From Microbulbifer taiwanensis (GTDB lineage: Bacteria; Pseudomonadota; Gammaproteobacteria; Pseudomonadales; Cellvibrionaceae), in the NCBI RefSeq assembly GCF_014904815.1, contig NZ_JACZFR010000007.1:62001-126000 (forward strand): a stretch of 64,000 nucleotides of DNA, written 5' to 3'. Positions within the stretch are counted from its first letter, which is position 1; every line of letters begins with the position of its first letter. Shown in pieces: positions 17,287 through 28,120 of this stretch. A program made the position numbers and the translations under genes. Below the pieces are notes generated by a model that was given only the letters and a program-made list of their open reading frames with translations, made no database searches and had not been told where the DNA came from.

Positions 17287-17309
17287 CTGGCCGAGATTGC
17301 TTTTTCCCG

Positions 17310-17726
17310 CTACTCGCCGCTGCTGTCAGTCGCTCCGGGGAGGTCGCGCAGCACCGGCTGACCGCGGTAGACCCGCGAATGCTCGACTTTGTGGCGGCGT
17401 GCGGCATCGTGGTGCGCCAGTTCCGCCCCGTATATAAGTTCGTAGATATTCCGTGTCTCGGGTTCCTGCAGCACGGGATTGCCGCGGTACAGGCGCTGTG
17501 GTATTTCCTCGCCAGTAGAGAATGCGCGTCCCTTGCGCTCTTCCAGTTCCGCAATCATCCTGCGGGTCTCGCTGTCGATGCTTCTGTCGCGGGCGCGGGC
17601 CAGTTGCTGCTCCAGGTTGGCGTCAGAGAAACGCAGACAAATATCGAATTCCGCCTGCAGGCGCTTGCGCAGTTTGCGCAATATAGTCAGCACCTCAGAA
17701 TTCATTAACCACTGCTGATTGTTCAC
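17310..17726 (-). CDS. Hypothetical protein with two YRG motifs
   Basis: Soluble, charged 138-residue protein. The N-terminal half is helical (ILRKLRKRLQAEFDICLRFSDANLEQQLARARDRSIDSETRRMIAELEER). The C-terminal half carries two short repeats, RLYRGNPVLQ and RVYRGQPVLR, about 38 residues apart; YRG motifs of this kind mark the DUF4278 family. The GTG at 17726 has GGGGAG 8 nt upstream and is preferred over the ATG at 17753. Function unknown. It stands alone and converges with the GNAT gene. Confidence 0.65.
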   Translation of the reverse strand: MNNQQWLMNSEVLTILRKLRKRLQAEFDICLRFSDANLEQQLARARDRSIDSETRRMIAELEERKGRAFSTGEEIPQRLYRGNPVLQEPETRNIYELIYGAELAHHDAARRHKVEHSRVYRGQPVLRDLPGATDSSGE

Positions 17727-17961
17727 ACTGTCTTCTCCCCGGTTCCCGGCCATTGCGAAAAGTCCAACAGCTATCCAGCAAGTATCGGGCCAGTTTGATT
17801 ATCCGATTCTCCTTTTATAGGTTCCGCGGCGGTGCTCTCGGGAAGGCGGTGCAAATTTTGTGCGAGTAGGAGTATGATCGCGCTCCATTGTGAAAGCGCT
17901 CCGCCCGCCGGCGGCAATCTCTCGCATTGGCCATGGTAGTGATTCCAGGTACGAGTATTGA

Positions 17962-18966
17962 ATGAAGCCGATTTATGAAATCCGCAGCGGTTCCCTGGCC
18001 GGTTTCAACCTGCTGGTGCCGCAGCTCGGAGGCGATCCGTCGGCATTGCTGGCCCGCGTGGGGCTGCCGGCGGACTGTATGCGCCGCCCGGACATACTGG
18101 TGCCCATCGCCACTCTGACAGAACTGCTGAATCTCTGTGCACGCGAGCTGCACTGCAGCGACTTCGGTCTGCGTCTGGCCAGCATGCAGGGGGTGCGAAT
18201 GCTCGGCGCGCTGGGCAAGCTGTTGCTGCACAGCGGTGACCTGGGCTCGGCACTGGCGGTGACCCAGCGCTACATGGTGTTGCACAACCAGGCGGATCAC
18301 TGGCGCATTCGCACAGAGGGCGGCGAGCTGGTGGCTCAGCGCTTCGATCACTTCGAGACGCCGCTATTGGCACAGCAGTACCGCGAGTTGGCCGTGGGTG
18401 CGGGTTACCGCCTGATTCAGGATCTGGCGGGGGCGGATATACGTCCCCGTCGGGTCTGTTTTCGCGAGGGGCCGCTGTCGTCGCCGGAGCGCTACCGTGA
18501 ATTTTTCAAAGGCGAGGTGCAATTCGGGCAGGAGCGCGACTGCCTGGTCTTCGATGCCGACACCCTTCAGCGACCGTTGTGCAAGCCGGGCGCCAGTCTC
18601 AATCTGTATTTCGATGAGTTCACCCGCCAGCTGCTGGGCGAACACGAGGGTGATATCGCACAACAGGTGCGCATACTGATCCTGCAGACCCTGGGTGCCC
18701 AACAGCACGGGCTGTCGCAGATTGCCGAGCTGATACATATTCCAGCGCGCACCCTGCAAAGGCGCCTGCGCGAGGCCGGCACCTCCTTCAAGCAACTGCT
18801 GCAGGACGCGCGCATGGAGACGGCGCGCTGGCACCTGCGCGCCTCGAGTATCGATATCAACCTGCTCTCGGCGAGCCTCGGCTATACGGATATCAGCGCC
18901 TTCTCCAAGGCGTTTCGCGCCGTGCACGGCAGCTCGCCGCTGCAGTGGCGAAAACAGCAGCGCTAA
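17962..18966 (+). CDS. AraC family transcriptional regulator
   Basis: Two-domain activator of 334 residues. The N-terminal part (20-200) matches the arabinose-binding-like domain of the OruR/ArgR/Mmsr group, and the C-terminal 100 residues hold two helix-turn-helix motifs (GLSQIAELIHIPARTLQRRLREAGTSFKQLLQDARMETA and LLSASLGYTDISAFSKAFRAVHGSSPLQWR). It lies directly upstream of frmA-fghA on the same strand, 119 nt away, so control of formaldehyde detoxification is plausible but unproven. No obvious direct-repeat binding site caught my eye. Confidence 0.9.
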   Translation: MKPIYEIRSGSLAGFNLLVPQLGGDPSALLARVGLPADCMRRPDILVPIATLTELLNLCARELHCSDFGLRLASMQGVRMLGALGKLLLHSGDLGSALAVTQRYMVLHNQADHWRIRTEGGELVAQRFDHFETPLLAQQYRELAVGAGYRLIQDLAGADIRPRRVCFREGPLSSPERYREFFKGEVQFGQERDCLVFDADTLQRPLCKPGASLNLYFDEFTRQLLGEHEGDIAQQVRILILQTLGAQQHGLSQIAELIHIPARTLQRRLREAGTSFKQLLQDARMETARWHLRASSIDINLLSASLGYTDISAFSKAFRAVHGSSPLQWRKQQR

Positions 18967-19064
18967 CCCGATTATTGTCGCGCTGTCCGGGTGGATAATC
19001 CGGACAAGCTCCCCTTTGCACCCGCGTGGAAAGCCGGGCTATTCTGGGCCCGGTATTTCAATGA

Positions 19065-20231
<1,167 letters not shown>

Positions 20232-20235
20232 GCAC

Positions 20236-21084
20236 ATGAAGCTGGAACTGGTCAGCAGTACCAAGTGTTTCGACGGCCTGCAGCGGCAGTACCGTCACGA
20301 TTCGGACGTCCTGAACTGCCCGATGCGTTTCGCCGTCTATCTGCCGCAGGAGGCCGAAGAGGAAAAGGGGCACAAGTACCCGGTCCTCTATTGGCTGTCC
20401 GGCCTCACCTGCACCGACGAGAATTTCAGCCAGAAAGCCGGGGCGCAGCGGGTGGCGGCGGAGCTGGGCATAGCGCTGGTGATACCGGACACCAGCCCGC
20501 GCGGCGAGGATGTTGCGGACGATCCGGGCTACGACCTGGGGCAGGGGGCGGGCTTCTACCTGAACGCGACCCAGGAGCCCTGGAAGCAGCACTACCGGAT
20601 GTACGACTATGTCGTGCGCGAACTGCCGCAACTGGTCGAACAGAATTTCCCGGTCAGTGAGCGGCGCGCTATAGCCGGCCATTCCATGGGAGGCCACGGC
20701 GCACTGGTGATCGGGCTGCGCAATCCCGAGCGCTATACATCGATTTCCGCTTTTAGTCCCATCTGTAACCCGATCGCCTGCCCCTGGGGCGAGAAGGCGT
20801 TCAGCGCCTATCTGGGGGCGGATAAATCCAGCTGGGAAGACTACGACGCGGCAACCCTGGTGAGCCGCGCCAGTGAACAGTTGCCGCTACTGGTTTCCCA
20901 GGGCGAGGAGGACCAGTTCCTGGAGGAGCAGCTGAAACCCCACGCGCTGGAAACCGCCGCCGAAGCCAGCGGTTACCCGCTGAAGTTGGAGCACCACGCG
21001 GGCTACGATCACAGCTACTACTTTATTGCCAGCTTTATCGAGCAGCATCTGTGCTTTCACGCCGACTATCTGTTAAAGCACTGA
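20236..21084 (+). CDS. fghA: S-formylglutathione hydrolase
   Basis: Serine esterase (esterase D family) that releases formate and glutathione from S-formylglutathione, the second step after FrmA. The catalytic Ser lies in [10 protein letters not shown] near residue 150; the acid and base are in the C-terminal [11 protein letters not shown] and [11 protein letters not shown]. The oxyanion-region motif [13 protein letters not shown] is present. 282 residues is the family length. Co-transcribed with frmA (4-nt gap), completing glutathione-dependent formaldehyde oxidation. Confidence 0.96.
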   Translation: MKLELVSSTKCFDGLQRQYRHDSDVLNCPMRFAVYLPQEAEEEKGHKYPVLYWLSGLTCTDENFSQKAGAQRVAAELGIALVIPDTSPRGEDVADDPGYDLGQGAGFYLNATQEPWKQHYRMYDYVVRELPQLVEQNFPVSERRAIAGHSMGGHGALVIGLRNPERYTSISAFSPICNPIACPWGEKAFSAYLGADKSSWEDYDAATLVSRASEQLPLLVSQGEEDQFLEEQLKPHALETAAEASGYPLKLEHHAGYDHSYYFIASFIEQHLCFHADYLLKH

Positions 21085-21120
21085 CAAGGTCGCCGCCCGC
21101 TTAAGGGCTTATCCAGGTCC

Positions 21121-21570
21121 TTAAGCGGAAGCCGTGCGACACTCGCCGCGGATTTCTGCGGCGCCGCGGTCGAAGGTTTTCTCGATCACGAACCAGCCGT
21201 TGGGGCAGTAACCGGTTTCCGCCAGGATCTCTTCCAGGCGCTCCATGGCAGCCTCTTGCGGGTTGTCGCGCATCCTGGCCTGCATACCGCCACCGGGAGC
21301 GCCCATTCCGCCGCCCATACCGCCGCCGGGACCGCCGCCCATGCCTCCGCCGGGGCCACCCCTGCCGCCGCCTTTGCCGCCAACACCCGGGCCGCGAGCG
21401 GGTGCCGCGCCGCCCTCCTGCATGCTCAGGTTAGCCCTGTAGGTGAAGAAGTGATTGCCCTGTTCGGTGATGTTGGTAATCAGGGATTCGGAAAACACCG
21501 GCGGCATTTTGGCGACGGAGCTGCAGCCGGCGGCCGCGGCTGTCGCAAGCAGCAGGAGGAGGCGTTTCAT
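21121..21570 (-). CDS. Gly/Met-rich small lipoprotein
   Basis: Predicted outer-membrane or periplasmic lipoprotein of 149 residues: signal KRLLLLLATAAAAGC with lipobox AAGC. After a short N-terminal domain comes a low-complexity tract of roughly 35 residues made of GGG, GGP and GGGM units, then a conserved-looking C-terminal segment with two Cys (GYCPNGW and IRGECRTASA) that could form a disulfide. I do not recognise the family. The Gly/Met/Pro tract may bind metal or serve as a flexible spacer. ATG at 21570 gives the lipobox at the expected distance. Confidence 0.7.
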   Translation of the reverse strand: MKRLLLLLATAAAAGCSSVAKMPPVFSESLITNITEQGNHFFTYRANLSMQEGGAAPARGPGVGGKGGGRGGPGGGMGGGPGGGMGGGMGAPGGGMQARMRDNPQEAAMERLEEILAETGYCPNGWFVIEKTFDRGAAEIRGECRTASA

Positions 21571-21705
21571 TATCTGGGTCTCACTGTTCAATGGGTTCGC
21601 AGATGAGACCGCGGGTGCGGCGGGGTGTTGGATTAAGATGGGTAAACAATTGTTAATCTGTCGCGCGGGGCGCAGCGCCCCGGCGCGGCAATGTATTTAT
21701 TGCGA

Positions 21706-22320
21706 CTAGTCGTGCCCCCAGGGCGCGGGCGGCGCCGCTACCGGTTCACTCAGGTCGAAGTCGACGCGGAAATTGCGGCCGCTGGGGCGGGTCAGTTGGT
21801 AGCTGAATCTTTCGCCCGGCACTATTTCCATAATCCAGGTATTGTCGATCGAAGCATCCAGCCCCTCCCGCGCAAACAGCGCTTTGGTCTCGGCATCGGT
21901 GGGAAACGCCTGCCGCCCGGCGCTGCCCGGTGCGCGGCTGTCGCCGCCATACATGGTCAGTGTGTCCTCGCTGCCATCCTCGTGGCGGTGGTCGTGCTTC
22001 AGCCGCAGACCCGTATCGGTGCGGGTCAGAATCCAGGTTCTGGATCTGTCCTCGCCGACGTGAAAGGGAATGCGCAGCTCGCGGGTCGGCTGTTCGCAGC
22101 CGCGCACATGCATCACCAGTGTCTTGCCCTCGAAGGGATCCGGTTGCGCGGTTTTCGGTTCGTTGACGGTTATTCGGCCGGCAAAGGCCTTGCCGCAGTA
22201 GTCGGCAATACTGGACAGGAAGGCGTCTGCGGGGGCCTGTGTCCCGGCCTTCGGGCCGCAGCCACCCAGTGTCGCGGCGACGGCTGCCAATATGCCGAGT
22301 AGATTTTTTCCGGATTGCAT
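21706..22320 (-). CDS. Hypothetical lipoprotein, 204 aa
   Basis: Signal peptide QSGKNLLGILAAVAATLGGC with a clear lipobox (LGGC) at residues 18-21, so a lipid-anchored envelope protein. The mature part is mixed beta (GKTLVMHVRGCEQPTRELRIPFHVGEDRSRTWILTRTDTGLRLKHDHRHEDGSEDTLTMYGG) and ends in FRVDFDLSEPV. The HDHRHEDGS patch is common in a set of small bacterial lipoproteins of unknown function. It lies between another lipoprotein and a DsbA-like gene, all on the minus strand but separated by over 100 nt from the first. Confidence 0.75.
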   Translation of the reverse strand: MQSGKNLLGILAAVAATLGGCGPKAGTQAPADAFLSSIADYCGKAFAGRITVNEPKTAQPDPFEGKTLVMHVRGCEQPTRELRIPFHVGEDRSRTWILTRTDTGLRLKHDHRHEDGSEDTLTMYGGDSRAPGSAGRQAFPTDAETKALFAREGLDASIDNTWIMEIVPGERFSYQLTRPSGRNFRVDFDLSEPVAAPPAPWGHD

Positions 22321-22363
22321 CGAAATCGATTTCCCCTATTTATTGTTAGAAGCCGTGTGGCAA

Positions 22364-23029
22364 TCAATTGTCAGTGTTCTCATCCAGTACTTGCTGCAAC
22401 TGCTGCTCGAAGGTGGCCACTTCCTGGGCGCCGCTGATGGCGTACTCGCGGTTGAAGACAAACAAGGGTACACCACTGACGCCCTGGCTGGTGATCAACT
22501 TTTCCAGTTCGCGCACGGCGCCGGCGTATGTCTGGTTCTGCAGCACTTCCCGGGCCTCGTTTTCATCCAGCCCCACCGCCGCGGCGGCCTCTACGAGCAC
22601 GCCTAAATCGTCGATATTTTTTCGCTCGCGAAAAAAGTCGTCGAAGAGGCGCAGGCTCAATTCGGTCTCCCGGTCGTATCCCCTGGCCCACTGCAGCAAC
22701 TGGTGCGCATTGAAGGTGTTGTACATACGCATATCGTCGCTGTAGTTGAAGGCGAAGCCGAGGTCCGCGCCCAGGTCCGTCAGCCGCCGGCGCGCCTCTA
22801 TGCTCTGCTGCGGTGTGGTGCCGTATTTCTTCGCCAGGTGCTCACGCAGGTTTTCACCGCTCGCAGGCATTTGCGGGTTCAGTTCGAACGGCAGCCAGTG
22901 AATCTCCGCCTGCAACTGCTGCGCGTACTTTTCCAGTGCCCGCTGCAGGCGCAAATAGCCGATAGCGCACCAGGGGCAGACCACATCGGAGACGATATCG
23001 ATCCGCAGGGGCAGTTTTTGCTGGGTCAT
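22364..23029 (-). CDS. DsbA family oxidoreductase (FrnE-like)
   Basis: Thioredoxin-fold protein of the DsbA/FrnE group with the active site CPWC in RIDIVSDVVCPWCAIG at residues 18-22. The helical insert and the cis-Pro motif GVSGVPLFVFNREYAISGAQ near 175-195 complete the fold. There is no signal peptide when translation starts at MTQQKLPL, so it acts in the cytoplasm; FrnE relatives serve oxidative-stress tolerance and polyketide or disulfide chemistry. Single gene, divergent from the TonB receptor at 23.5 kb. Confidence 0.92.
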   Translation of the reverse strand: MTQQKLPLRIDIVSDVVCPWCAIGYLRLQRALEKYAQQLQAEIHWLPFELNPQMPASGENLREHLAKKYGTTPQQSIEARRRLTDLGADLGFAFNYSDDMRMYNTFNAHQLLQWARGYDRETELSLRLFDDFFRERKNIDDLGVLVEAAAAVGLDENEAREVLQNQTYAGAVRELEKLITSQGVSGVPLFVFNREYAISGAQEVATFEQQLQQVLDENTDN

Positions 23030-23467
23030 GGATGCCCACTCTCTGTTACCTGTTGCCACTGTAGCCTGTTTGTCGGCGGGTGGCGAAAGCGTCTTTTTTA
23101 TTGTCATCAAAAAATTACAGTTCGAATCATATTGCCGAGAACCAAATTCACGTGGGTGGTGATTGAAATCTGTGCAGCCTGATGACTTTTTGTCTCAGAC
23201 TTTATCTTTTACGGTCATTTCTATAGAATTTCGCCGCAATTCAGCGCCCGGGCAGCGGGATTATGTCTGCGGCTCTGCCCTCAGCAGCACTGCGATAAGT
23301 CGCTATTTGGCGATCTTTTCGACAGCTATCACTCATCACAATAATTACACCACTAAATTTCAGTGAGATGCAGGCATCCAGGTGGATGGCGCCTCGATGC
23401 TATTTGCGGCCCGCTGCCCCCTATTTGCGGCGCACAAAACAAACCCTTTAAGAGCAAGGAGATCTCT
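23030..23467. other. A+T-rich intergenic region between dsbA-like gene and TonB receptor
   Basis: 438 bp with no credible gene. It is more A+T-rich than the surroundings and carries the divergent promoters. TTTATC/TTTTACG and TTTCTATAGAAT around 23198-23230 look like promoter material, the latter with a CTATAG core. AAGGAG at 23456-23461 is the receptor's ribosome-binding site. A decamer TATTTGCGGC occurs twice (23401 and 23425 region). Confidence 0.4.
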
Positions 23468-25870
23468 GTGTTCGAGAAAAGCAAATTGCACAGCGCCATT
23501 CTGGCGGCTGGTGCGGCGGTACTGGGCAGCCAGCCGGTACTTGCCGAGCCGCGGCAAATCGAGGAGGTGACGGTCACCGCCACCAAGCGCGCCGCCAGCG
23601 CCCAGGATATCCCGGTCACCGTGCAGGCCCTGGGGGAGGAGAGCCTGGAGAACCTGAACGTCTCCAATTTCGACGACTATATCCGCCATATGCCCAACGT
23701 GACCTCCGGCGGCCGCGGCCCGGGCCAGTCGTCCATCTATATCCGCGGTATGGCCACCGAGACCATCGCTACCCAGCTGTCCCAGGCCAACGGCACGGCG
23801 CCAAATGTGGCGCTCTACCTGGACGAGGCGCCGGTCAGTATCGGCGGGCGCAACCTGGACGTGTATGTGACCGATATTGAGCGGGTCGAGGTGTTGAAAG
23901 GCCCGCAGGGTACGCTGTTCGGCGCCAGCTCCCAGGCGGGCACGGTGCGCCTGATCACCAACAAGCCGCAGCTGGATGAATTCCAGCTGGGGATCGAGGC
24001 GGGCGTCGCTACCACCAAGGGCGGCGAACTTTCCGATACCCTGGAGTCCGTCATCAACCTGCCGCTGATCGAGGGCAGGCTGGCCGCGCGGGTCGCCGCC
24101 TACCAGTCCAATGAGGGCGGCTATATCGACAATGTGGCCGGCACCTATACACCCGATGCGGATGTGAACCTGGCCTGGGCCGGCCTGCCGGTGCAGAGCG
24201 CGAGTAACGAGGACCTGGTGGAAGAGGACTTCAACGACGCCAGCTATCGCGGCGCCCGCGTCGGTCTCAAATACGCGATCAACGACGACTGGGAGGCGCT
24301 GCTGCAGCACACCCACCAGGACCTGGATGCGGACGGTGTCTTCGATCACGACCCGGAAAATGTCGGCGACCTGGAAGTGCGCCGCTACTTCGAGGATTCC
24401 CTCGAGGACAGCTTCGACCTGACCAGCTGGACCCTGGAGGGCCGCCTGGCGGCGCTGGATATCGTCTACACCGGCGCCTACCTGGACCGCGAGGTGGAGC
24501 AGTCCATGGACTACACCGGCTACAACGACGTGGGCGGCTATGTGGCCTACTACACCTGCGACTATGTGGACAGTTGCTACGACCCCACCAAGGGCTATGT
24601 GGGCCTGGTGGAAAACACCCGCACCAGCCACGAGCTGCGCCTCTCCACGCCGGAGGAGTACGCCCTGCGCCTGACCGCCGGTGCCTTCTACGAGGACGTG
24701 GAGATACTCGACCGCGGCAACTTCGTCTACGGCTCCATCGTCGACCTGGGCTTCCCGCAGAATTACCCGCGCGGCTGGTCCCCGGACAGCTCCGACCCGA
24801 ACAGGGCCACCGCGATAGATCCGGGCGCGCGCCCCGCCGGTGTGGCCTTCTTCAACGATATCACCCGCACCGAGGAGCAGCTGGCCTTCTTCGGCGAGCT
24901 GTCCTATGACGTGACTGAAAAGCTTACCGCTACCGTCGGTCTGCGCCACTACGATATCGACGTGAAGCTGCTGGGCTCCGCCAACTCCTCCTTCGGCAAT
25001 GCCGGCGGTATCGACACCGACCAGTACGGTGACAACCTGGATTCCAAGTGGGCCGGGGCCGGTATAGACGTGCCGCTGAATGAGAGCGATGTCATCACCA
25101 AATTCACCCTCAGCTACACGCCCGGCGACGATACGCTGCTCTACGCCACCTACTCCGAGGGTTTCCGCCCGCCGGCTTACAACCGCGGCGGCGGCAACGG
25201 CAACGACACCACCACAGTGCCCTACACGGTGACCACCGATACCGTGGACAATTACGAGGCCGGCTGGAAAACCACACTGCTGGATCACAGCCTGCAGTTC
25301 AACGGCAGCGTCTACCTGGTGCAGTGGTCCGATATCCAGACCGCGGTCTTCGATCCCAGTGTCTACTTCCTCTTCTACCTGGATAACGCCCTGGATGCGG
25401 AGATCCGCGGTATCGAGGCGGACGTGACCTGGCTGCCGACGGACAATCTGCAGATGATCGGTGCCCTTTCCTACAACGACACGGAGATCACCCGGGTGCC
25501 GGGCAGCGCCGTCAACGTGGCTCCCGAGGGCAGCGAGCTGGCCCTGTCGCCGCCGCTGCAGTTCAACCTGCGCGCGCGCTACGACTGGACCCTGGCCGGT
25601 TACGATGCCTTTTGGCAGGCGGGCCTGCAGTACAGCGACGAGGCCTGGAGTTCCATCGTGGTACAGCCCAACGACCGCTTTGAGCAGGATGCCTATACGA
25701 CTGTCGATGCGTCTTTCGGCCTGCGCGAAATGCACTGGGGTGCCGAGCTCTACGCGGAAAACCTGACCGACGAGCGCGCCGAGCTGTTTATCAACACGCT
25801 GGATAACACCAAGCGCATCACCACCAACCGCCCGCGCACCTTTGGTGTCAAGGTGACCTACGACTTCTGA
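23468..25870 (+). CDS. TonB-dependent receptor
   Basis: Outer-membrane 22-strand ligand-gated channel powered by TonB. A signal peptide (HSAILAAGAAVLGSQPVLA) is followed by a TonB-box-like IEEVTVTA at the mature N-terminus, a plug domain with VEVLKGPQGTLFGASSQAGTVRLITNKP (residues 145-175), and a barrel ending in TFGVKVTYDF. The start is GTG with AAGGAG 6 nt upstream. Its plug resembles receptors for complex organic ligands of the IPR-type 'IEEVTVTATKR' family common in Cellvibrionales and Sphingomonads. It is followed by a TPR-sulfotransferase gene, a frequent pairing. Confidence 0.93.
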   Translation: MFEKSKLHSAILAAGAAVLGSQPVLAEPRQIEEVTVTATKRAASAQDIPVTVQALGEESLENLNVSNFDDYIRHMPNVTSGGRGPGQSSIYIRGMATETIATQLSQANGTAPNVALYLDEAPVSIGGRNLDVYVTDIERVEVLKGPQGTLFGASSQAGTVRLITNKPQLDEFQLGIEAGVATTKGGELSDTLESVINLPLIEGRLAARVAAYQSNEGGYIDNVAGTYTPDADVNLAWAGLPVQSASNEDLVEEDFNDASYRGARVGLKYAINDDWEALLQHTHQDLDADGVFDHDPENVGDLEVRRYFEDSLEDSFDLTSWTLEGRLAALDIVYTGAYLDREVEQSMDYTGYNDVGGYVAYYTCDYVDSCYDPTKGYVGLVENTRTSHELRLSTPEEYALRLTAGAFYEDVEILDRGNFVYGSIVDLGFPQNYPRGWSPDSSDPNRATAIDPGARPAGVAFFNDITRTEEQLAFFGELSYDVTEKLTATVGLRHYDIDVKLLGSANSSFGNAGGIDTDQYGDNLDSKWAGAGIDVPLNESDVITKFTLSYTPGDDTLLYATYSEGFRPPAYNRGGGNGNDTTTVPYTVTTDTVDNYEAGWKTTLLDHSLQFNGSVYLVQWSDIQTAVFDPSVYFLFYLDNALDAEIRGIEADVTWLPTDNLQMIGALSYNDTEITRVPGSAVNVAPEGSELALSPPLQFNLRARYDWTLAGYDAFWQAGLQYSDEAWSSIVVQPNDRFEQDAYTTVDASFGLREMHWGAELYAENLTDERAELFINTLDNTKRITTNRPRTFGVKVTYDF

Positions 25871-26083
25871 TTACGGAATCGGAGGTAACACCCAAACCCG
25901 AAAGGATAGCTCCCCTCTCCCGCTTGCGGGACAAATTTGTCGGGAGCAAATTTGGACGCCGCAGGCGCCCGCGAAGCGGGCGAGCGCCAGGGATGGCGCG
26001 AGTCAGTGGGCCGGGGGAGGGGGAACCGGGCGAGCCAAGTGTTCGCCCGGCCTAATTCAAAAAAATGTAACGAGATATTTACC

Positions 26084-28084
26084 GTGTCTTCCGAACCCTC
26101 TCCCGCCAGCCGCGAGGCCACCGCAGAGATCCGCACCGCGCTGAAAAAACGCGATTTTTCCCGCGCCCGCGAATTGGCCGAGAAGCTCGCGGAGGACCAT
26201 CCCGATGACGCGGAAAGTTTTTACCTGCTCGCCGTCAGCCAGCGCTACCTGGGCGAGAGCGCCGCGGCGCTGGATACACTGGATAAGCTGCTGCAACTCG
26301 ACAGCCAGCACGCCCGCGCCTTTCAAGAGCGCGGCCACAACTTTGCCCGGCTGGGTAAAACTAACTCCGCCGTAGATACCTTCCGCCGCGCGGCGGAGCT
26401 GAACCCGGCCCTGCACGCCAGCTGGAAAGGCCTGGCGCTGGGCCTGCGCGCTCTGGGCAAAAACGACGAGGCGGAGCAGGCACTGGGCCAGTTCCAGCAC
26501 TTACACAAGCTGCCGCCGGAACTGCTCGGCGCCGCCAGCCTGATGTACGAGAAAAAACTGCTCAAGGCCGAGCAGCTGTGCCGAAATTTCCTGCAGTGCC
26601 ACAGGCACCACCCGGAGGCCATGCGCCTGTTGGCACTGATCGGCGCCGAACTGGGCATACTCGACGACGCCGACTTTTTATTGGAGAGCTGCCTGGCGCT
26701 CTACCCGGATTTCCACCAGGCGCGCTTTGACTATATCGGCGTGCTGCGCAAACGGCAGAAATTCGCCGCCGCGCTGGCACAGGCAAAAATCCTGCGCGAA
26801 CGGCAGGGGAACCGCCAGGCGGACATCCTCTTCGCCACCCAGAGTGCGATGGTGGGCGACTACGAGACCGCACTGCGGATCTACGACCACATCGCCGCCG
26901 GGGCACCGCAGTTGCACGGCATTCACCTGCAGCGCGGCCACACGCTGAAAACCATCGGCGATGCGGAGGGGGCCATCCGCGCCTACCGCGGTGCCTACGA
27001 AGCCAAGCCGGATTTTGGCGATGCCTGGTGGAGCCTCGCCAATATGAAGACCTACCGTTTCGAGGACGCGGAGATAGCGCGGATGCGCGAGCTGGAGGCG
27101 GCGCCGGCCACCGCGCGCGAGGACCGCTACCACCTCTGCTTCGCGCTGGGCAAGGCGCTGGAGGACCGCCGGCAATACGACGAGGCTTTCGCCCAATACG
27201 AAAAGGGCAACGGGCTGAAACAGCAGGAGTGCCGCTACAGTATCGAGCAGAACCGCCGCGATACCGATCTGCAGATTGCCCACTGCACCCGCGAGCTGTT
27301 TGAAAAAAATGCGGGCAGCGGCTGCGATGCGCCGGATCCGATCTTTATCGTCGGCCTGCCGCGCGCCGGTTCCACCCTGCTGGAGCAGATACTCGCCTCC
27401 CATTCCCAGGTGGACGGCACACTGGAACTGCACAATGTCATGGCAATGGCCAGGCGCCTCGACGGCCGCCGCCGCGCCAGCGACGAGCCGCGCTATCCGG
27501 CGCTGCTACAGCAGCTGGAGACGGAAAAGCTCGAACAGTTGGGCCGCCAGTATATCGACGAGACGCGTATTCACCGCGCCGGCGCGCCGCTGTTTATCGA
27601 CAAGATGCCGAACAACTTCCGCCATATCGGTCTGATTCAGCTGATACTGCCGAATGCGAAGATTATCGACGCCCGCCGCCACCCGCTGTCCTGCTGTTTC
27701 AGCGGCTTCAAACAGTTGTTCGCCGACGGGCAGGAGTTTACTTACGGGCTGGAGCTGATCGGTGAATACTATAAGGATTACGTGCGCCTGATGGATCACT
27801 GGGACAGGGTGCTGCCAGGCAGGGTGCTGCGGGTGCACTATGAATCGGTGGTGGCGGACCTGGAGGGACAGGTGCGGCGCATCCTCGACTACTGCGGCCT
27901 GCCGTTCGAGAAATCCTGTATCGATTTCCACAAGACCGAGCGCGCGGTGCGCACGCCCAGTGCCGAGCAGGTGCGCCGGCCTATCTACCGCAGCGGCACC
28001 GAGCAGTGGAAAAATTTCGACGCCCAGCTGGCGCCGCTCAAGAAGATCCTCGCCGCGGAGCTGGAGACTTACCCCTACGGGTGA
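26084..28084 (+). CDS. Tetratricopeptide-repeat sulfotransferase
   Basis: Large cytoplasmic protein: TPR repeats over residues 10-390 (many copies of the A-x-x-L-G/A-x-x-x pattern, e.g. AESFYLLAVSQRYLGESAAALDTLDKLLQLD), then a PAPS-dependent sulfotransferase domain from about 415. The phosphosulfate loop is FIVGLPRAGSTLLEQIL at about residue 420 and the 3'-phosphate region is DARRHPLSCCFSGFKQLF. The GTG at 26084 begins just before the repeats; an upstream frame has no support. A hairpin (CCGGGCGA/TCGCCCGG, 26026-26050) lies in the 213-nt gap after the TonB receptor. Probably sulfates a surface or receptor-linked molecule. Confidence 0.85.
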   Translation: MSSEPSPASREATAEIRTALKKRDFSRARELAEKLAEDHPDDAESFYLLAVSQRYLGESAAALDTLDKLLQLDSQHARAFQERGHNFARLGKTNSAVDTFRRAAELNPALHASWKGLALGLRALGKNDEAEQALGQFQHLHKLPPELLGAASLMYEKKLLKAEQLCRNFLQCHRHHPEAMRLLALIGAELGILDDADFLLESCLALYPDFHQARFDYIGVLRKRQKFAAALAQAKILRERQGNRQADILFATQSAMVGDYETALRIYDHIAAGAPQLHGIHLQRGHTLKTIGDAEGAIRAYRGAYEAKPDFGDAWWSLANMKTYRFEDAEIARMRELEAAPATAREDRYHLCFALGKALEDRRQYDEAFAQYEKGNGLKQQECRYSIEQNRRDTDLQIAHCTRELFEKNAGSGCDAPDPIFIVGLPRAGSTLLEQILASHSQVDGTLELHNVMAMARRLDGRRRASDEPRYPALLQQLETEKLEQLGRQYIDETRIHRAGAPLFIDKMPNNFRHIGLIQLILPNAKIIDARRHPLSCCFSGFKQLFADGQEFTYGLELIGEYYKDYVRLMDHWDRVLPGRVLRVHYESVVADLEGQVRRILDYCGLPFEKSCIDFHKTERAVRTPSAEQVRRPIYRSGTEQWKNFDAQLAPLKKILAAELETYPYG

Positions 28085-28120
28085 CCGCGGCAATGGCCAG
28101 GCGCGCGTTGCGACTATTCT

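Noticed and set aside
23360-25735. 791-aa minus-strand open frame opposite the TonB receptor
   Set aside because: Composition is Val/Gly/His/Gln-rich antisense translation of a clear TonB receptor with signal peptide and plug motifs on the plus strand.
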